Of a stretch of DNA of 64,000 nucleotides, positions 44,163 through 52,747 are shown piece by piece. Location of the stretch: assembly GCA_963790775.1 (NCBI GenBank), contig CAWBPR010000022.1, positions 1-64,000 on the forward strand. Reading direction: 5' to 3'. The notes beneath the pieces are model-generated. The model searched no databases and was not told where the DNA came from. It was given only the letters and a program-made list of their open reading frames with translations. Within the stretch, counting starts at the first letter, position 1, and each line of letters opens with the position of its first letter. Source of the DNA: JASJBU01 sp963790775 (GTDB taxonomy: Bacteria > Pseudomonadota > Gammaproteobacteria > Chromatiales > Chromatiaceae). The position numbers and the translations under genes are program-made.

Positions 44163-45716
44163 CTATAATTCCGGATAGCGTTTGGCCACTGCATCCAGTT
44201 GACCGATTGTATAGCCACTATCCCGATCACTGGCTTCCTGGGCAAATCTGAAGTCAGAACTGTATTCAGCATGAACCCGGTAGAGGGGCTCATCTCTCAC
44301 CACCGGATCCCCCAGTTTTTTCAGTAAGTCAACACCTGCACCCTTGTCGATTGGCGCTCCGGCGAGACTGGCCAATCTGGACACCAGATAGTTATCGATG
44401 CTGGTGACAACCCCGGATTTTTTTGCACAGACCTCATACATCAGTTTTCCTGGGATCACGGGATTTGACTGCGGGCCCTGTGCCTCGATGATGGACTCCA
44501 TCTTCTTCAACGCGCGCCCTGAATCGAGAATGTCCCGTGCAATGGCATAGCCATAGCCGCCGCGTACATCGGGATCGAATTCCAGCAGGCGTCCGGCAAG
44601 TCGGAGAGACTTTTGTCTCAGGTCTGCCGGGGCCTGCGGGTCATTGTGTAATACCTGCATGACATCGCGGGCCTCGAGTACCGGACCTATACCTTTTCCG
44701 ATCGGCTCAGAACCGTCGGTAATGATGACCTCAAGGTGTATGCCCAGCCTGTCTCCCGTGTACTCGAAGAGTTTGCGAAGTTGCTGGGCCTCTCGCATGT
44801 GCCTGACCTTTGCGGTAGGGCCAACGGGGATATCGACCAGCAGATGAGTTGAACCCGCCGCCAGCTTTTTTGAGAGTATGGAGGCGACCATCTGTCCTTG
44901 TGAATCTATGCCCAAAGGTCGCTCGACTGAAATCAGGATGTCGTCGGCAGGGGCCAGATGCGCGGTTCCGCCCCAGGCCAGACAGGCATGGTGTTTGCGC
45001 ACAATATCGTGAAGTTCGCCAGGTGTAAGCTCTACCTTTGCCAGCACCTCCATGGTATCGGCAGTGCCTGCCGGTGAAGTAATGGCCCGGCTCGATGTTT
45101 TAGGCATCAACATGCCGTGGGCGGCGACGATGGGTGTGACCAGCATGCTGGTGCGATTTCCGGGAATCCCTCCAATACAGTGCTTGTCAACCACCAGAGC
45201 ATCTTTCCAGTCAAGCCGGTCACCGGATTCTGTCATGGCGCGAGTCAGATGAAGGACCTCCTCTCGATCCAGGTTATTCTGACCCGTTGCGACCAGGAAA
45301 GCCGACATCTCCATGCGAGAATAGCGATGCGTGGTGATGTCAGTGGTGATCTGTCGAAAATCCTCCAGGGTAAGGCGTTCACCAGTGATTTTACGACGCA
45401 CAGCTTCCATAGAGACGGGTTTTTCCGCCTGAGCAACCCTTACTGGGTGTCCCTCATGCATTTTCAGCTGCTCAAAAGCCTGTTCAGAGAGGCCTAATTC
45501 ATTTTTTTCGACGATCTTCTCGTCGTCCACAACGTTGAGTACGGCGTAAATCTGGTGGTTGTTAGCCGTGATTACCACCTTGGTCAGAGCCTGGAATCCC
45601 TCTGCACGGTAGAGTTCACACTCCCGATGCATATAGGCAACGTTTTCGCGATAGGTATCGATGGCAACACGACTGAGTTGTAGGGTGTCAGATGTTTTAG
45701 TAGATTGTTCAGTCAT
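44163..45716 (-). CDS. Thymidine/AMP phosphorylase family enzyme
   Basis: 517 residues, about 80 longer at the N-terminus than E. coli DeoA, as in the archaeal-type AMP phosphorylase/putative thymidine phosphorylase branch. Seen: DKHCIGGIPGNRTSMLVTPI (phosphate-binding), TSSRAITSPAGTADTMEVL and KKSGVVTSIDNYLVSRLA. It cleaves nucleosides or nucleoside monophosphates with phosphate; sequence alone does not settle the substrate. Confidence 0.87.
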   Translation of the reverse strand: MTEQSTKTSDTLQLSRVAIDTYRENVAYMHRECELYRAEGFQALTKVVITANNHQIYAVLNVVDDEKIVEKNELGLSEQAFEQLKMHEGHPVRVAQAEKPVSMEAVRRKITGERLTLEDFRQITTDITTHRYSRMEMSAFLVATGQNNLDREEVLHLTRAMTESGDRLDWKDALVVDKHCIGGIPGNRTSMLVTPIVAAHGMLMPKTSSRAITSPAGTADTMEVLAKVELTPGELHDIVRKHHACLAWGGTAHLAPADDILISVERPLGIDSQGQMVASILSKKLAAGSTHLLVDIPVGPTAKVRHMREAQQLRKLFEYTGDRLGIHLEVIITDGSEPIGKGIGPVLEARDVMQVLHNDPQAPADLRQKSLRLAGRLLEFDPDVRGGYGYAIARDILDSGRALKKMESIIEAQGPQSNPVIPGKLMYEVCAKKSGVVTSIDNYLVSRLASLAGAPIDKGAGVDLLKKLGDPVVRDEPLYRVHAEYSSDFRFAQEASDRDSGYTIGQLDAVAKRYPEL

Positions 45717-45852
45717 GTAATGAAGTTACCAGAGACTGTGTTTATGTCCAAGTCTGGCCAGAGACGGCTGAACCTTGATAATACAGTAAGCCATTGAGGC
45801 CAGGGTAGAATAAACATTGTGAATTTGAAATTTTTGTATCTGGAGGTCAAAG

Positions 45853-46110
45853 ATGCCGACTTATGATTATTATTGCGATGATAACGCTCAAAAGGTGGAA
45901 GTGAGACATGGTATGAGCGAAGAGCTGAAAAGCTGGGGTGAGCTGTGCGAAAAGGCCGGTATAGAAGCGGGCGATACTCCAGCCGAGACACCAGTGCGAC
46001 GCCTGATCAGCGGCGGGGCCTTCATCAGTAGTACAAGCCTCAAAAACCCGGAACCTTCCTGTTCCTCTGGTGCATGTTGCCCGACTGGAAGATGCGGCCT
46101 GACGGAGTAG
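45853..46110 (+). CDS. FmdB-like small Cys-rich protein
   Basis: 85 residues beginning MPTYDYYCDDNAQKVEV, as in FmdB-type zinc-ribbon proteins, but the first CxxC pair is reduced to one Cys; the tail has CSSGACCPTGRCG. Metal binding is plausible. GGAGG (45841-45845) lies eight bases before the ATG. Four bases from the next gene. Confidence 0.75.
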   Translation: MPTYDYYCDDNAQKVEVRHGMSEELKSWGELCEKAGIEAGDTPAETPVRRLISGGAFISSTSLKNPEPSCSSGACCPTGRCGLTE

Positions 46111-46114
46111 GTCT

Positions 46115-46588
46115 TTGGCTGACCTACGACTCTATCTGCTCCAACATGGTCATGCACTCAGCAAAGAGAAGGATCCGAGCAGGCCTTTGAGTGAAAGAGG
46201 GCGTTTAGATATTCAAAATCTGGCTAATTTCCTCCAAGGAAAAATTGCAGTTTCTCTGGTAATTCATAGCGGTAAGATGCGTGCGCAGCAGACTGCGGAA
46301 ATCATCGTATCGACACTCTCCCGTAATACCCAGATTGACTCATTTCCAGCCTTGAATCCCAATGACCCTCTGGAAACACTCATTTTATGGTTGGAGGGCA
46401 GGCAGGAGGATGCACTGGTAGTGGGTCATTTGCCGTATCTCTCGAGACTGATTGACTGGCTGGTAGCTGGCGCCGAGTCAGATGATATCGTTGAATTCAC
46501 TCCAGGTACTCTGGTGTGTCTACATAAGAATCTATCTGCATGGAGCATTCAATGGATGATAAGGCCTGAGCTGCTGAGTGCAGTTTGA
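46115..46588 (+). CDS. sixA: Histidine phosphatase, SixA-like
   Basis: 157 residues from a TTG start (LADLRLYLLQHGHA) after GGAGTAGG. RHG motif variant LQHGHA with catalytic His, SERGRLDIQNLANFL, SGKMRAQQTAEII and a second His in VVGHLPYLSRLIDWL. Phosphohistidine phosphatase acting on phosphorelay proteins is the family role. The first-motif Arg is replaced by Gln, which may weaken activity. Confidence 0.82.
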   Translation: MADLRLYLLQHGHALSKEKDPSRPLSERGRLDIQNLANFLQGKIAVSLVIHSGKMRAQQTAEIIVSTLSRNTQIDSFPALNPNDPLETLILWLEGRQEDALVVGHLPYLSRLIDWLVAGAESDDIVEFTPGTLVCLHKNLSAWSIQWMIRPELLSAV

Positions 46589-46695
46589 CGGATCGACCCT
46601 GGCTCTCCATTGGCCGGGTTTTTACCGGAGTGAAACTTAAAGTTTTTTAGGTTTCATTGAACCGGTGTAATTCTTCAGCGAGTTGGGTTTGCTCC

Positions 46696-47379
46696 ATGCA
46701 CTATCTCTTGTCCGTTGCTCTCTTACTGCTCCTGCTGCTTGGGCCGCAACTCTGGGTCACCAGAGTGATGGCTAAATACAACCGGACTCCCGAAAAAAAC
46801 TTTCCAGGCAACGGTGCAGAATTGGCCAGGCATCTACTCGATAAGTTTGGTCTTCACGAGGTCAAAGTAGAGACCACCGATCTGGGTGATCACTATGATC
46901 CAAAGAGTCGCTCGGTTCGTCTCACAGCTGACAAATATGCGGGCCGAAGCCTAACCTCAATTACCACAGCAGCGCATGAAGTCGGACATGCCATACAACA
47001 TGCCACAAACGATCCATTACTCCGCTGGCGTTCACGACTGGTATTGCTTGCCAGTGCATCACAGAAAATCGGATCATTTCTGCTATTTATCGCTCCGGTG
47101 TTGACGCTGGCTAGCCGCGCCCCTGCTGCAGGATTAATTTCAATCCTGGCCGCCTTCCTGGTGATGGGGATCAATGTTGTGGTACAGCTTGTCACCTTGC
47201 CTGTCGAATTGGATGCCAGCTTCAGGAAAGCATTGCCGTTACTCAAATCAGGTTACCTCACACCAGATCAGTACAAGGGAGCTGAGAAAATCCTCCGTGC
47301 TGCTGCGTTTACCTATCTTTCAGGCTCACTCGCGGGGCTACTCAATTTTTGGCGTTGGATACAGATTCTGAAGCGTTAA
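46696..47379 (+). CDS. Membrane zinc metallopeptidase, YugP-like
   Basis: 227 residues from MHYLLSV; the earlier start at 46657 adds a non-conserved leader. N-terminal TM helix, zinc motif AAHEVGHAIQH (about residue 97), then TM helices (IGSFLLFIAPVLTLA, GLISILAAFLVMGINVVVQL) and the conserved LPVELDASFRKALPLL. A predicted membrane-bound neutral zinc protease; substrate unknown. Confidence 0.9.
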   Translation: MHYLLSVALLLLLLLGPQLWVTRVMAKYNRTPEKNFPGNGAELARHLLDKFGLHEVKVETTDLGDHYDPKSRSVRLTADKYAGRSLTSITTAAHEVGHAIQHATNDPLLRWRSRLVLLASASQKIGSFLLFIAPVLTLASRAPAAGLISILAAFLVMGINVVVQLVTLPVELDASFRKALPLLKSGYLTPDQYKGAEKILRAAAFTYLSGSLAGLLNFWRWIQILKR

Positions 47380-47470
47380 TTATTACTTCCTTGCCATAGT
47401 TTGCCTAAAATAATCAGGTATCCAGACTGCGATCCAGTACCTAATTTAATGCTGACAATTTTGTAATTGT

Positions 47471-47947
47471 TTGAAGCATATGGCCGATAAAAAGAAGTAT
47501 GTGGCCATGGAACTGCAAAATTCAGTCATGATTAAATCTCTACTACCGCTTGTACCGATTATTTATTGTCTCTGTTCGACCAGCTTAACTGCACTGGAGA
47601 TGGTCGAATCACCAGTACCGGATGCGGAGGTCTCACGCGCACAATTCACCCGGGGAATTTCAAATCGAGAGCCGATAGACAATGTGGTAAAGATCGATAA
47701 CTCTATCACCAGTCTTTACTATTTTAGCGAATTAAGGCACTTGGAAGGACGAAAAATCTCTCACCGCTGGGAATATAATGGCCAGGTCATCAGCGAGGTT
47801 TCATTCATGGTGGAAGGCCCTCGTTGGCGTGTCTTTTCAAAAAAGACCCTCGAGCCTTCAATGCTGGGAAAGTGGACTGTTTTAGTCAGTGATCAATCGG
47901 GTTGGCCCATACATGCCAGCATTTTTGAATATACAACTAATGAATAA
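47471..47947 (+). CDS. DUF2914 protein, exported
   Basis: 158 residues; a signal-like hydrophobic segment (SLLPLVPIIYCLCSTSLTAL) precedes a DUF2914 domain (YYFSELRHLEGRKISHRWEYNG, GPRWRVFSKKTLEP, GKWTVLVSDQSGWPI). A beta-rich periplasmic protein of unknown function. The start could instead be MELQNS or MIKSLL further in. Confidence 0.82.
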   Translation: MKHMADKKKYVAMELQNSVMIKSLLPLVPIIYCLCSTSLTALEMVESPVPDAEVSRAQFTRGISNREPIDNVVKIDNSITSLYYFSELRHLEGRKISHRWEYNGQVISEVSFMVEGPRWRVFSKKTLEPSMLGKWTVLVSDQSGWPIHASIFEYTTNE

Positions 47948-48014
47948 ATCGTATGTTTATTTGAATCATCTCCGATAGTTTCGAGGTGAGTCCTATTCAG
48001 AGAATTCATCACCC

Positions 48015-50153
48015 TCAATCATAAGACAGTAATAAAAACTCCTCTTCGGCCATTTGTCTTATCGTCAGTTCGGCTTGTAATTTTGCTTCCTCTCGCTCTA
48101 GAGAATCCAATGAATCTGTTTCCACAGTTGAGTGAGTCAGCTTGTATCTGCCGGGGGTGTTACTGGTGCTGTTATTAATTATGTCGGTTTGTTGATTGTC
48201 TGCCCCAAGTTTGGCAGTTGTATCAATCTGGCTGTTGCTGTTCTGGGAGTCGGTGTCTTGTATAGAATATCCTTTCCAAAGTTTGAAACCAACCAAGCTC
48301 AATAAAATACATATTGTCAAAACCAGCATTTTTGATGGCCATGATCGTTTGTGAATATTCGGATGATTGATTCGGGTTATGCTTCGCTTTTTTTCAACGG
48401 AGTGTTTAACTGATACGCTTTGTGGCTTTGGTGTTACTAACTCTTGTCTCGAATCTGAATCTAACCCATTTATGATTTTTTTATCGATGGGGACAATCGT
48501 TGGCGTGGCGGTCAGGACGAATGGATTCGTCACTTTTTTTATACCATCTATTTTATCTTCCAGATCAGCCAATTTTTTTTCTGCGATTGAACGCATCATA
48601 TGCTCGTCAGCCAGCTCTATTTCAAAATTCTCCTGCTGCTGTATTAATTCTTGTTGTAGATTCGACAGTTCAGCTTGTGAGGCTCTATATGCCAATAAAG
48701 ATTTTTCGATTTGCTGGTTCGCTTCATGAAGCTGATTATGTATCAGTTCACTCTCTTCCAGTAAATGTTCTTCAATAATTGAACGGTCATTTTCTGTTTC
48801 CTGGAATTGGCTCTGATTGGCTTCAGCGGTTTCTGCCCGGATGCGCATCGCCTCATAATCGGATTTTACTTGTTGAAACTTGAGTCTTGTTTGTTGCAAC
48901 TGTGCATCAGTTTCATGAAGCTGCTTTTCTAATTGTTTTACATCTTCATTTTGTTTCCGTAATCTGATTATTTCCTCTTTTAGAAGTCGGTTTTCATGTT
49001 CTATCAACAATAATTCATCATTTAATTTATTAACATCGACATCGCCTGCTGTTTCATTATTCTTGTATCCATTTTTCTTCTTATCGTTATGAACCTCCTG
49101 TTCGGCAAGCCTACGCATGGAAATCTCTGTCTGTCTGAATATTTCCCGATAATCTGACTGCTTATCTTGATCATCAAAAAGCAGAGTGCTGACAGGTGTT
49201 AGGGTCGCATTGCCTTTATCGACGACCCTGTTGCCCCCTGCGTTTACTGCAGCTTGGAGCCGTTGATCCGCGAGAATCAAAAGGTCACCGAATGTAATTC
49301 CGGGTTTGATGTCTGGCGCAGATACGCCAATGCTTGCGGTCACCGCGGCATCCGAGTCCCCCAGATAGAATTTTTTAGCCTGCAGGTCAGAGAGAATCTT
49401 ACGTCCGAGATATTTTGTTCCAACTGAATTTGCAGCAGGAAACAAAATAGCGAATGTTCCCTCGCCAAAATAGGCGGCCAAATCCTCTATACGGGTGTGT
49501 GAGCGAATGATTTCAGCTGTTGTGATTAAAATATGTTCAATTGCAGGATCACTGTAATGTTTTTTAATTGTTTCGAACTGATCCAGTTTTAGTAACAGTA
49601 AAGCCAACTCATTTTTGTTGCGTATCGCGAAAGAGAGTTCTTTCCTCGCATTTTGGGAAAAAACGACTTTATTGGTGATTCCGCTGAAAATCTCGGCATT
49701 TTGTTGCAAATCAATTTGATCAGCAGGTAGCGGTTGTACAGTATGCCTGCTGGCGTATTCGGCTATGTCTATTGGATCAAACGGTTTTGTGACAAGATCA
49801 TTTGCACCCTCATCCAGCATTTGCGAACGAATTTTCTGATTTTCTTCCCTACCAGTTATTACGATAAAGGGTAATTCGCGAATTTTTTCGTTATCTGAAA
49901 GTCTGACTTTGCGGAGTAACCCGATACCATCCAGCTTCGGCATGGACAGATCAGAAAAAACCAACCGTATGTCCGGTTTTTCAAGTAGCATCTTCCAGGC
50001 ATTCTCGCCATTTTCAGCCTCAATGACGTCATAGTTCCGCTGAAGAATATTCTTAAGGGAGACCCGAACTACCCGTGAGTCATCAACTACAAGAATCAAT
50101 GGTTTGCTACTATGCTGGTTACTGGCAGAAGTCACAACTTGGTCTAGGCTCAC
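48015..50153 (-). CDS. Response regulator with degenerate GGDEF and long coiled coil
   Basis: 712 residues. REC domain (about 18-135; LILVDDSRVVR, phospho-Asp in LVFSDLSMPKLDG, ITGREENQ, LVTKPFDPIDI). A GGDEF-like domain (about 160-300) whose active-site motif reads YFGEGTFAI instead of GGDEF, so it is probably inactive as a cyclase. A coiled coil (about 360-540), one TM helix (MLVLTICILLSLVGFKLW, about 615) and a C-terminal Ser/Thr-rich tail follow. A phospho-responsive scaffold is more likely than an enzyme. Confidence 0.85.
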   Translation of the reverse strand: MSLDQVVTSASNQHSSKPLILVVDDSRVVRVSLKNILQRNYDVIEAENGENAWKMLLEKPDIRLVFSDLSMPKLDGIGLLRKVRLSDNEKIRELPFIVITGREENQKIRSQMLDEGANDLVTKPFDPIDIAEYASRHTVQPLPADQIDLQQNAEIFSGITNKVVFSQNARKELSFAIRNKNELALLLLKLDQFETIKKHYSDPAIEHILITTAEIIRSHTRIEDLAAYFGEGTFAILFPAANSVGTKYLGRKILSDLQAKKFYLGDSDAAVTASIGVSAPDIKPGITFGDLLILADQRLQAAVNAGGNRVVDKGNATLTPVSTLLFDDQDKQSDYREIFRQTEISMRRLAEQEVHNDKKKNGYKNNETAGDVDVNKLNDELLLIEHENRLLKEEIIRLRKQNEDVKQLEKQLHETDAQLQQTRLKFQQVKSDYEAMRIRAETAEANQSQFQETENDRSIIEEHLLEESELIHNQLHEANQQIEKSLLAYRASQAELSNLQQELIQQQENFEIELADEHMMRSIAEKKLADLEDKIDGIKKVTNPFVLTATPTIVPIDKKIINGLDSDSRQELVTPKPQSVSVKHSVEKKRSITRINHPNIHKRSWPSKMLVLTICILLSLVGFKLWKGYSIQDTDSQNSNSQIDTTAKLGADNQQTDIINNSTSNTPGRYKLTHSTVETDSLDSLEREEAKLQAELTIRQMAEEEFLLLSYD

Positions 50154-50475
50154 GATTGTCTACCAATTTATCTGGGTCAGTGTTGATGGAGATGCCTTAC
50201 AACAGATATATTCGGCAATTATTAGTTATTCTTAAGATTCTCTTCCAAAATCACAACTTACTGATAGTATCTAACTCACTGTTATCTAACATATAATACT
50301 TAAATTAATAAACCCTATGAGAACTGTTTTGAGAATTCCTTCAACTAAATTATCATTAATCTGTGTGTTGTTTTGTCAATTGGTAAACTGATACCAAGGC
50401 TGTAGGGCACAGGTGAGCTGAGTTTTCCACCCTTGTCTAAACTTTTTTCTATTCCTTGCCGATGTAAGCGTTACT
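50154..50475. other. AT-rich divergent intergenic region
   Basis: 322 bp between the response regulator and the HDOD gene. It is AT-rich, consistent with two divergent promoters, but no gene, repeat or confident hexamers were found. Confidence 0.5.
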
Positions 50476-51393
50476 ATGCCTAAGTCAGTCTTTCAACTTT
50501 CAGATGGTGAAGCGGTCACCCTGGAGACACCCGAAGAGCGCGCAAAGCGTGAGATGGAATCCTTTTCAGTTAAGGAGTTTGTGAGCGCCGTCCGGAATGA
50601 CCTACTGACAAACAACATCTACCTCCCAACATTGCCTACTATTGCGTTCGAAGCGCTTCTGGTAATCAATGATGCGGACAGTTCAGCGGCGGATCTGGAA
50701 AAAGTGATTTCAAAGGATGCGGCACTGACAGCTAGGCTGATTCGCTATGCAAACAGTCCATTATATCGAGGCACCCATACGATTACGGCTATTAAACTGG
50801 CTATTACACGCATTGGATTTCAACGAGTGAAAAATGCGGTGTATGCAGTATCGATGAAAGAGGTGTTCCGTACCCCGATTAAGGCGATAGAGCAGCGTAT
50901 GGAAGAACTGTGGGCTCATTCTGTAAAGGTTGGCGCCCAGGCGGCAATATTGGCAAAAAATCATCCGAAACTCGATCCGGATATTGCTCTGGTGGCGGGG
51001 TTGGTGCATGACATTGGGAAAATCCCCTTATTGATCAAAGCCTGTGAATACGATGATTTGACCGGGAATCCTGATTTGCTGGATCGTCTCTTACACAAAC
51101 TTCATCCACAGTTAGGCAGCAGCATTATCAAGCTCTGGAAATTCGATCCGAAAGTTGTTGAGGTTGCCTTGCAACATGAGGATCTATCACGGGATCCAGG
51201 TAATACACCTGTGGACTATGTTGATCTGGTTCAAGTGGCAAACATATTGGCGTATCAAGGGTCTGATCACCGACTTGCAGACATAGACCACCATTCTGTG
51301 AAGGCCTTTTCAAGGGTACGTACGAACTCTGGTGCAGATAACAACCCGGGCATCGAAGAAGACACAAAAGCAGTTGAAGAGCTGGTGTCATAG
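50476..51393 (+). CDS. HDOD domain signalling protein
   Basis: 305 residues with an HDOD domain (about 45-240): LPTLPTIAFEALLVINDADS, LEKVISKDAALTARLIRYAN, VAGLVHDIGKIPLL (HD retained). Related to HD-GYP but without the GYP loop. Such proteins usually work in signalling networks linked to response regulators and c-di-GMP; a REC/GGDEF-like protein is divergent next door. Confidence 0.9.
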   Translation: MPKSVFQLSDGEAVTLETPEERAKREMESFSVKEFVSAVRNDLLTNNIYLPTLPTIAFEALLVINDADSSAADLEKVISKDAALTARLIRYANSPLYRGTHTITAIKLAITRIGFQRVKNAVYAVSMKEVFRTPIKAIEQRMEELWAHSVKVGAQAAILAKNHPKLDPDIALVAGLVHDIGKIPLLIKACEYDDLTGNPDLLDRLLHKLHPQLGSSIIKLWKFDPKVVEVALQHEDLSRDPGNTPVDYVDLVQVANILAYQGSDHRLADIDHHSVKAFSRVRTNSGADNNPGIEEDTKAVEELVS

Positions 51394-51414
51394 CCAATTA
51401 AAAACTGTTTGGCT

Positions 51415-52023
51415 TCATGCTCTTAATGGTTCTATGCCTTCATTCTTCAGCATATCGACCAGACGTATGAGGGGCAGGCCAATCAATGAATTAGGATCAT
51501 CGCCTTCCATTTTTCTGAATAGTGTTATCCCTAGACCTTCTGACTTGAATGATCCCGCGCAGTTGTAGGGCTTTTCGCGCAACAGATAGTTTTCGATATC
51601 CTCGCGATCCAAGACACGGAAATACACAGCAAATGGTTCGCAGCAAACCTGCAGGTTTCCCGTCAGACTGTTCAGTAGACACAAACCTGTATAAAAGGTG
51701 ACTTTTTTTCCTGAAGCCAGGGTTAACTGTTCAACCGCTTTCTCATGACTGCCAGGCTTGCCTAATATTATCCCGCCAATAGTCGCAACCTGATCTGAAC
51801 CAATAATCAATGCGTTCGGGTAGCTGTCTGCTACAGCTTCGGCTTTGAGTCGAGCAAGACGCCGCACCAAAGCTTCCGGGTGTTCCGCGGGTTCCGGAGA
51901 CTCATTAACATCTGGCGCGGCTGTATAAAATTGAATCCCCAGTTTGTGCAGAAGTTCACGCCTGAAAGGGGAAGTGGAACCTAACACAATCTGTGGTTCA
52001 GTGGAGGATGGCATTTCTGTCAT
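51415..52023 (-). CDS. maf: Maf-family nucleotide pyrophosphatase (YceF type)
   Basis: 202 residues (or 199 from MPSSTEPQ): QIVLGSTSPFRRELLHKLG, IGSDQVATI, GKPGSHEKAVEQL, FKSEGLGITLFRKMEGDDPNSLIGLPL. Maf/YceF enzymes hydrolyse modified nucleotides such as m7GTP. The SDQVA variant (rather than aDTvV) points to the YceF subgroup. The gene commonly neighbours yceD-rpmF-plsX, here about 4 kb away. Confidence 0.92.
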   Translation of the reverse strand: MTEMPSSTEPQIVLGSTSPFRRELLHKLGIQFYTAAPDVNESPEPAEHPEALVRRLARLKAEAVADSYPNALIIGSDQVATIGGIILGKPGSHEKAVEQLTLASGKKVTFYTGLCLLNSLTGNLQVCCEPFAVYFRVLDREDIENYLLREKPYNCAGSFKSEGLGITLFRKMEGDDPNSLIGLPLIRLVDMLKNEGIEPLRA

Positions 52024-52417
52024 TTCAAAGTCTCTTCAAACCAGTCAATTACACTCGAATATTAATTGAAGCAGTACCGATGCACACAATTTCCATAGTG
52101 TTCTGGATTATACGGTTGATAGTCATAGTGTTTTACAACTTTGGCAGGGTATATAAGCAGACGACCGTTAACGATTGAGTTTTGCATTTTGGTGGGAAGA
52201 TAGAGCAGGATAAGTGTATATTTGTGTACAATTTACTATAAATAAATTCAATGCCGATAAGTTAGTATTGAGTTTATCAATAATTAATATGGATATTCTA
52301 AATATGCACCATTAATTGCATAAAAAACATATGGTAATGAATTTTAATTCAAGTAGTTACTGCTTGACAGCACCACCTTCAGGCACGTAAAAAGACTGCA
52401 ATTTAATAAATAATACT

Positions 52418-52678
52418 TTGGACATGCCAATTACAGACCTTTTAATATCAGGTTTGAACCTAATGCTGTTGGGTATGGGCATTGTTTTCACATTTCTAGT
52501 GCTGTTGGTTTTCAGCATGTTAGGGATGTCGAAGCTTGCCATGGCCACTGAAGAGCGAAGCATGGGACAAACTGCTGCTATTCCCCCCATTCCTGATTCC
52601 CAAGTTGGTGAGGTCAGGAGTGACCTAGTTGCGGTAATCGCAGCGGCAGTTACACGCTATCGTACGACACATAGCTAG
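52418..52678 (+). CDS. oadG: Oxaloacetate decarboxylase gamma subunit
   Basis: 86 residues: one N-terminal TM helix (LNLMLLGMGIVFTFLVLLVF) and a short soluble tail (PPIPDSQVGEVRSDLVAVIAAAV). It anchors the alpha subunit to the membrane beta subunit. First gene of oadGAB. The 240 bp upstream are AT-rich and probably hold the promoter. Confidence 0.9.
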   Translation: MDMPITDLLISGLNLMLLGMGIVFTFLVLLVFSMLGMSKLAMATEERSMGQTAAIPPIPDSQVGEVRSDLVAVIAAAVTRYRTTHS

Positions 52679-52747
52679 AATCGCTGTAAAATCCAAATCC
52701 TTTGTGCATCCGATGCTGGTCCATAGGGACCTGAACCATGGTTATAT

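Noticed and set aside
51993..52178. 61-codon open frame near the maf start
   Set aside because: No ribosome site or recognisable domain, and it overlaps the maf 5' end on the other strand.
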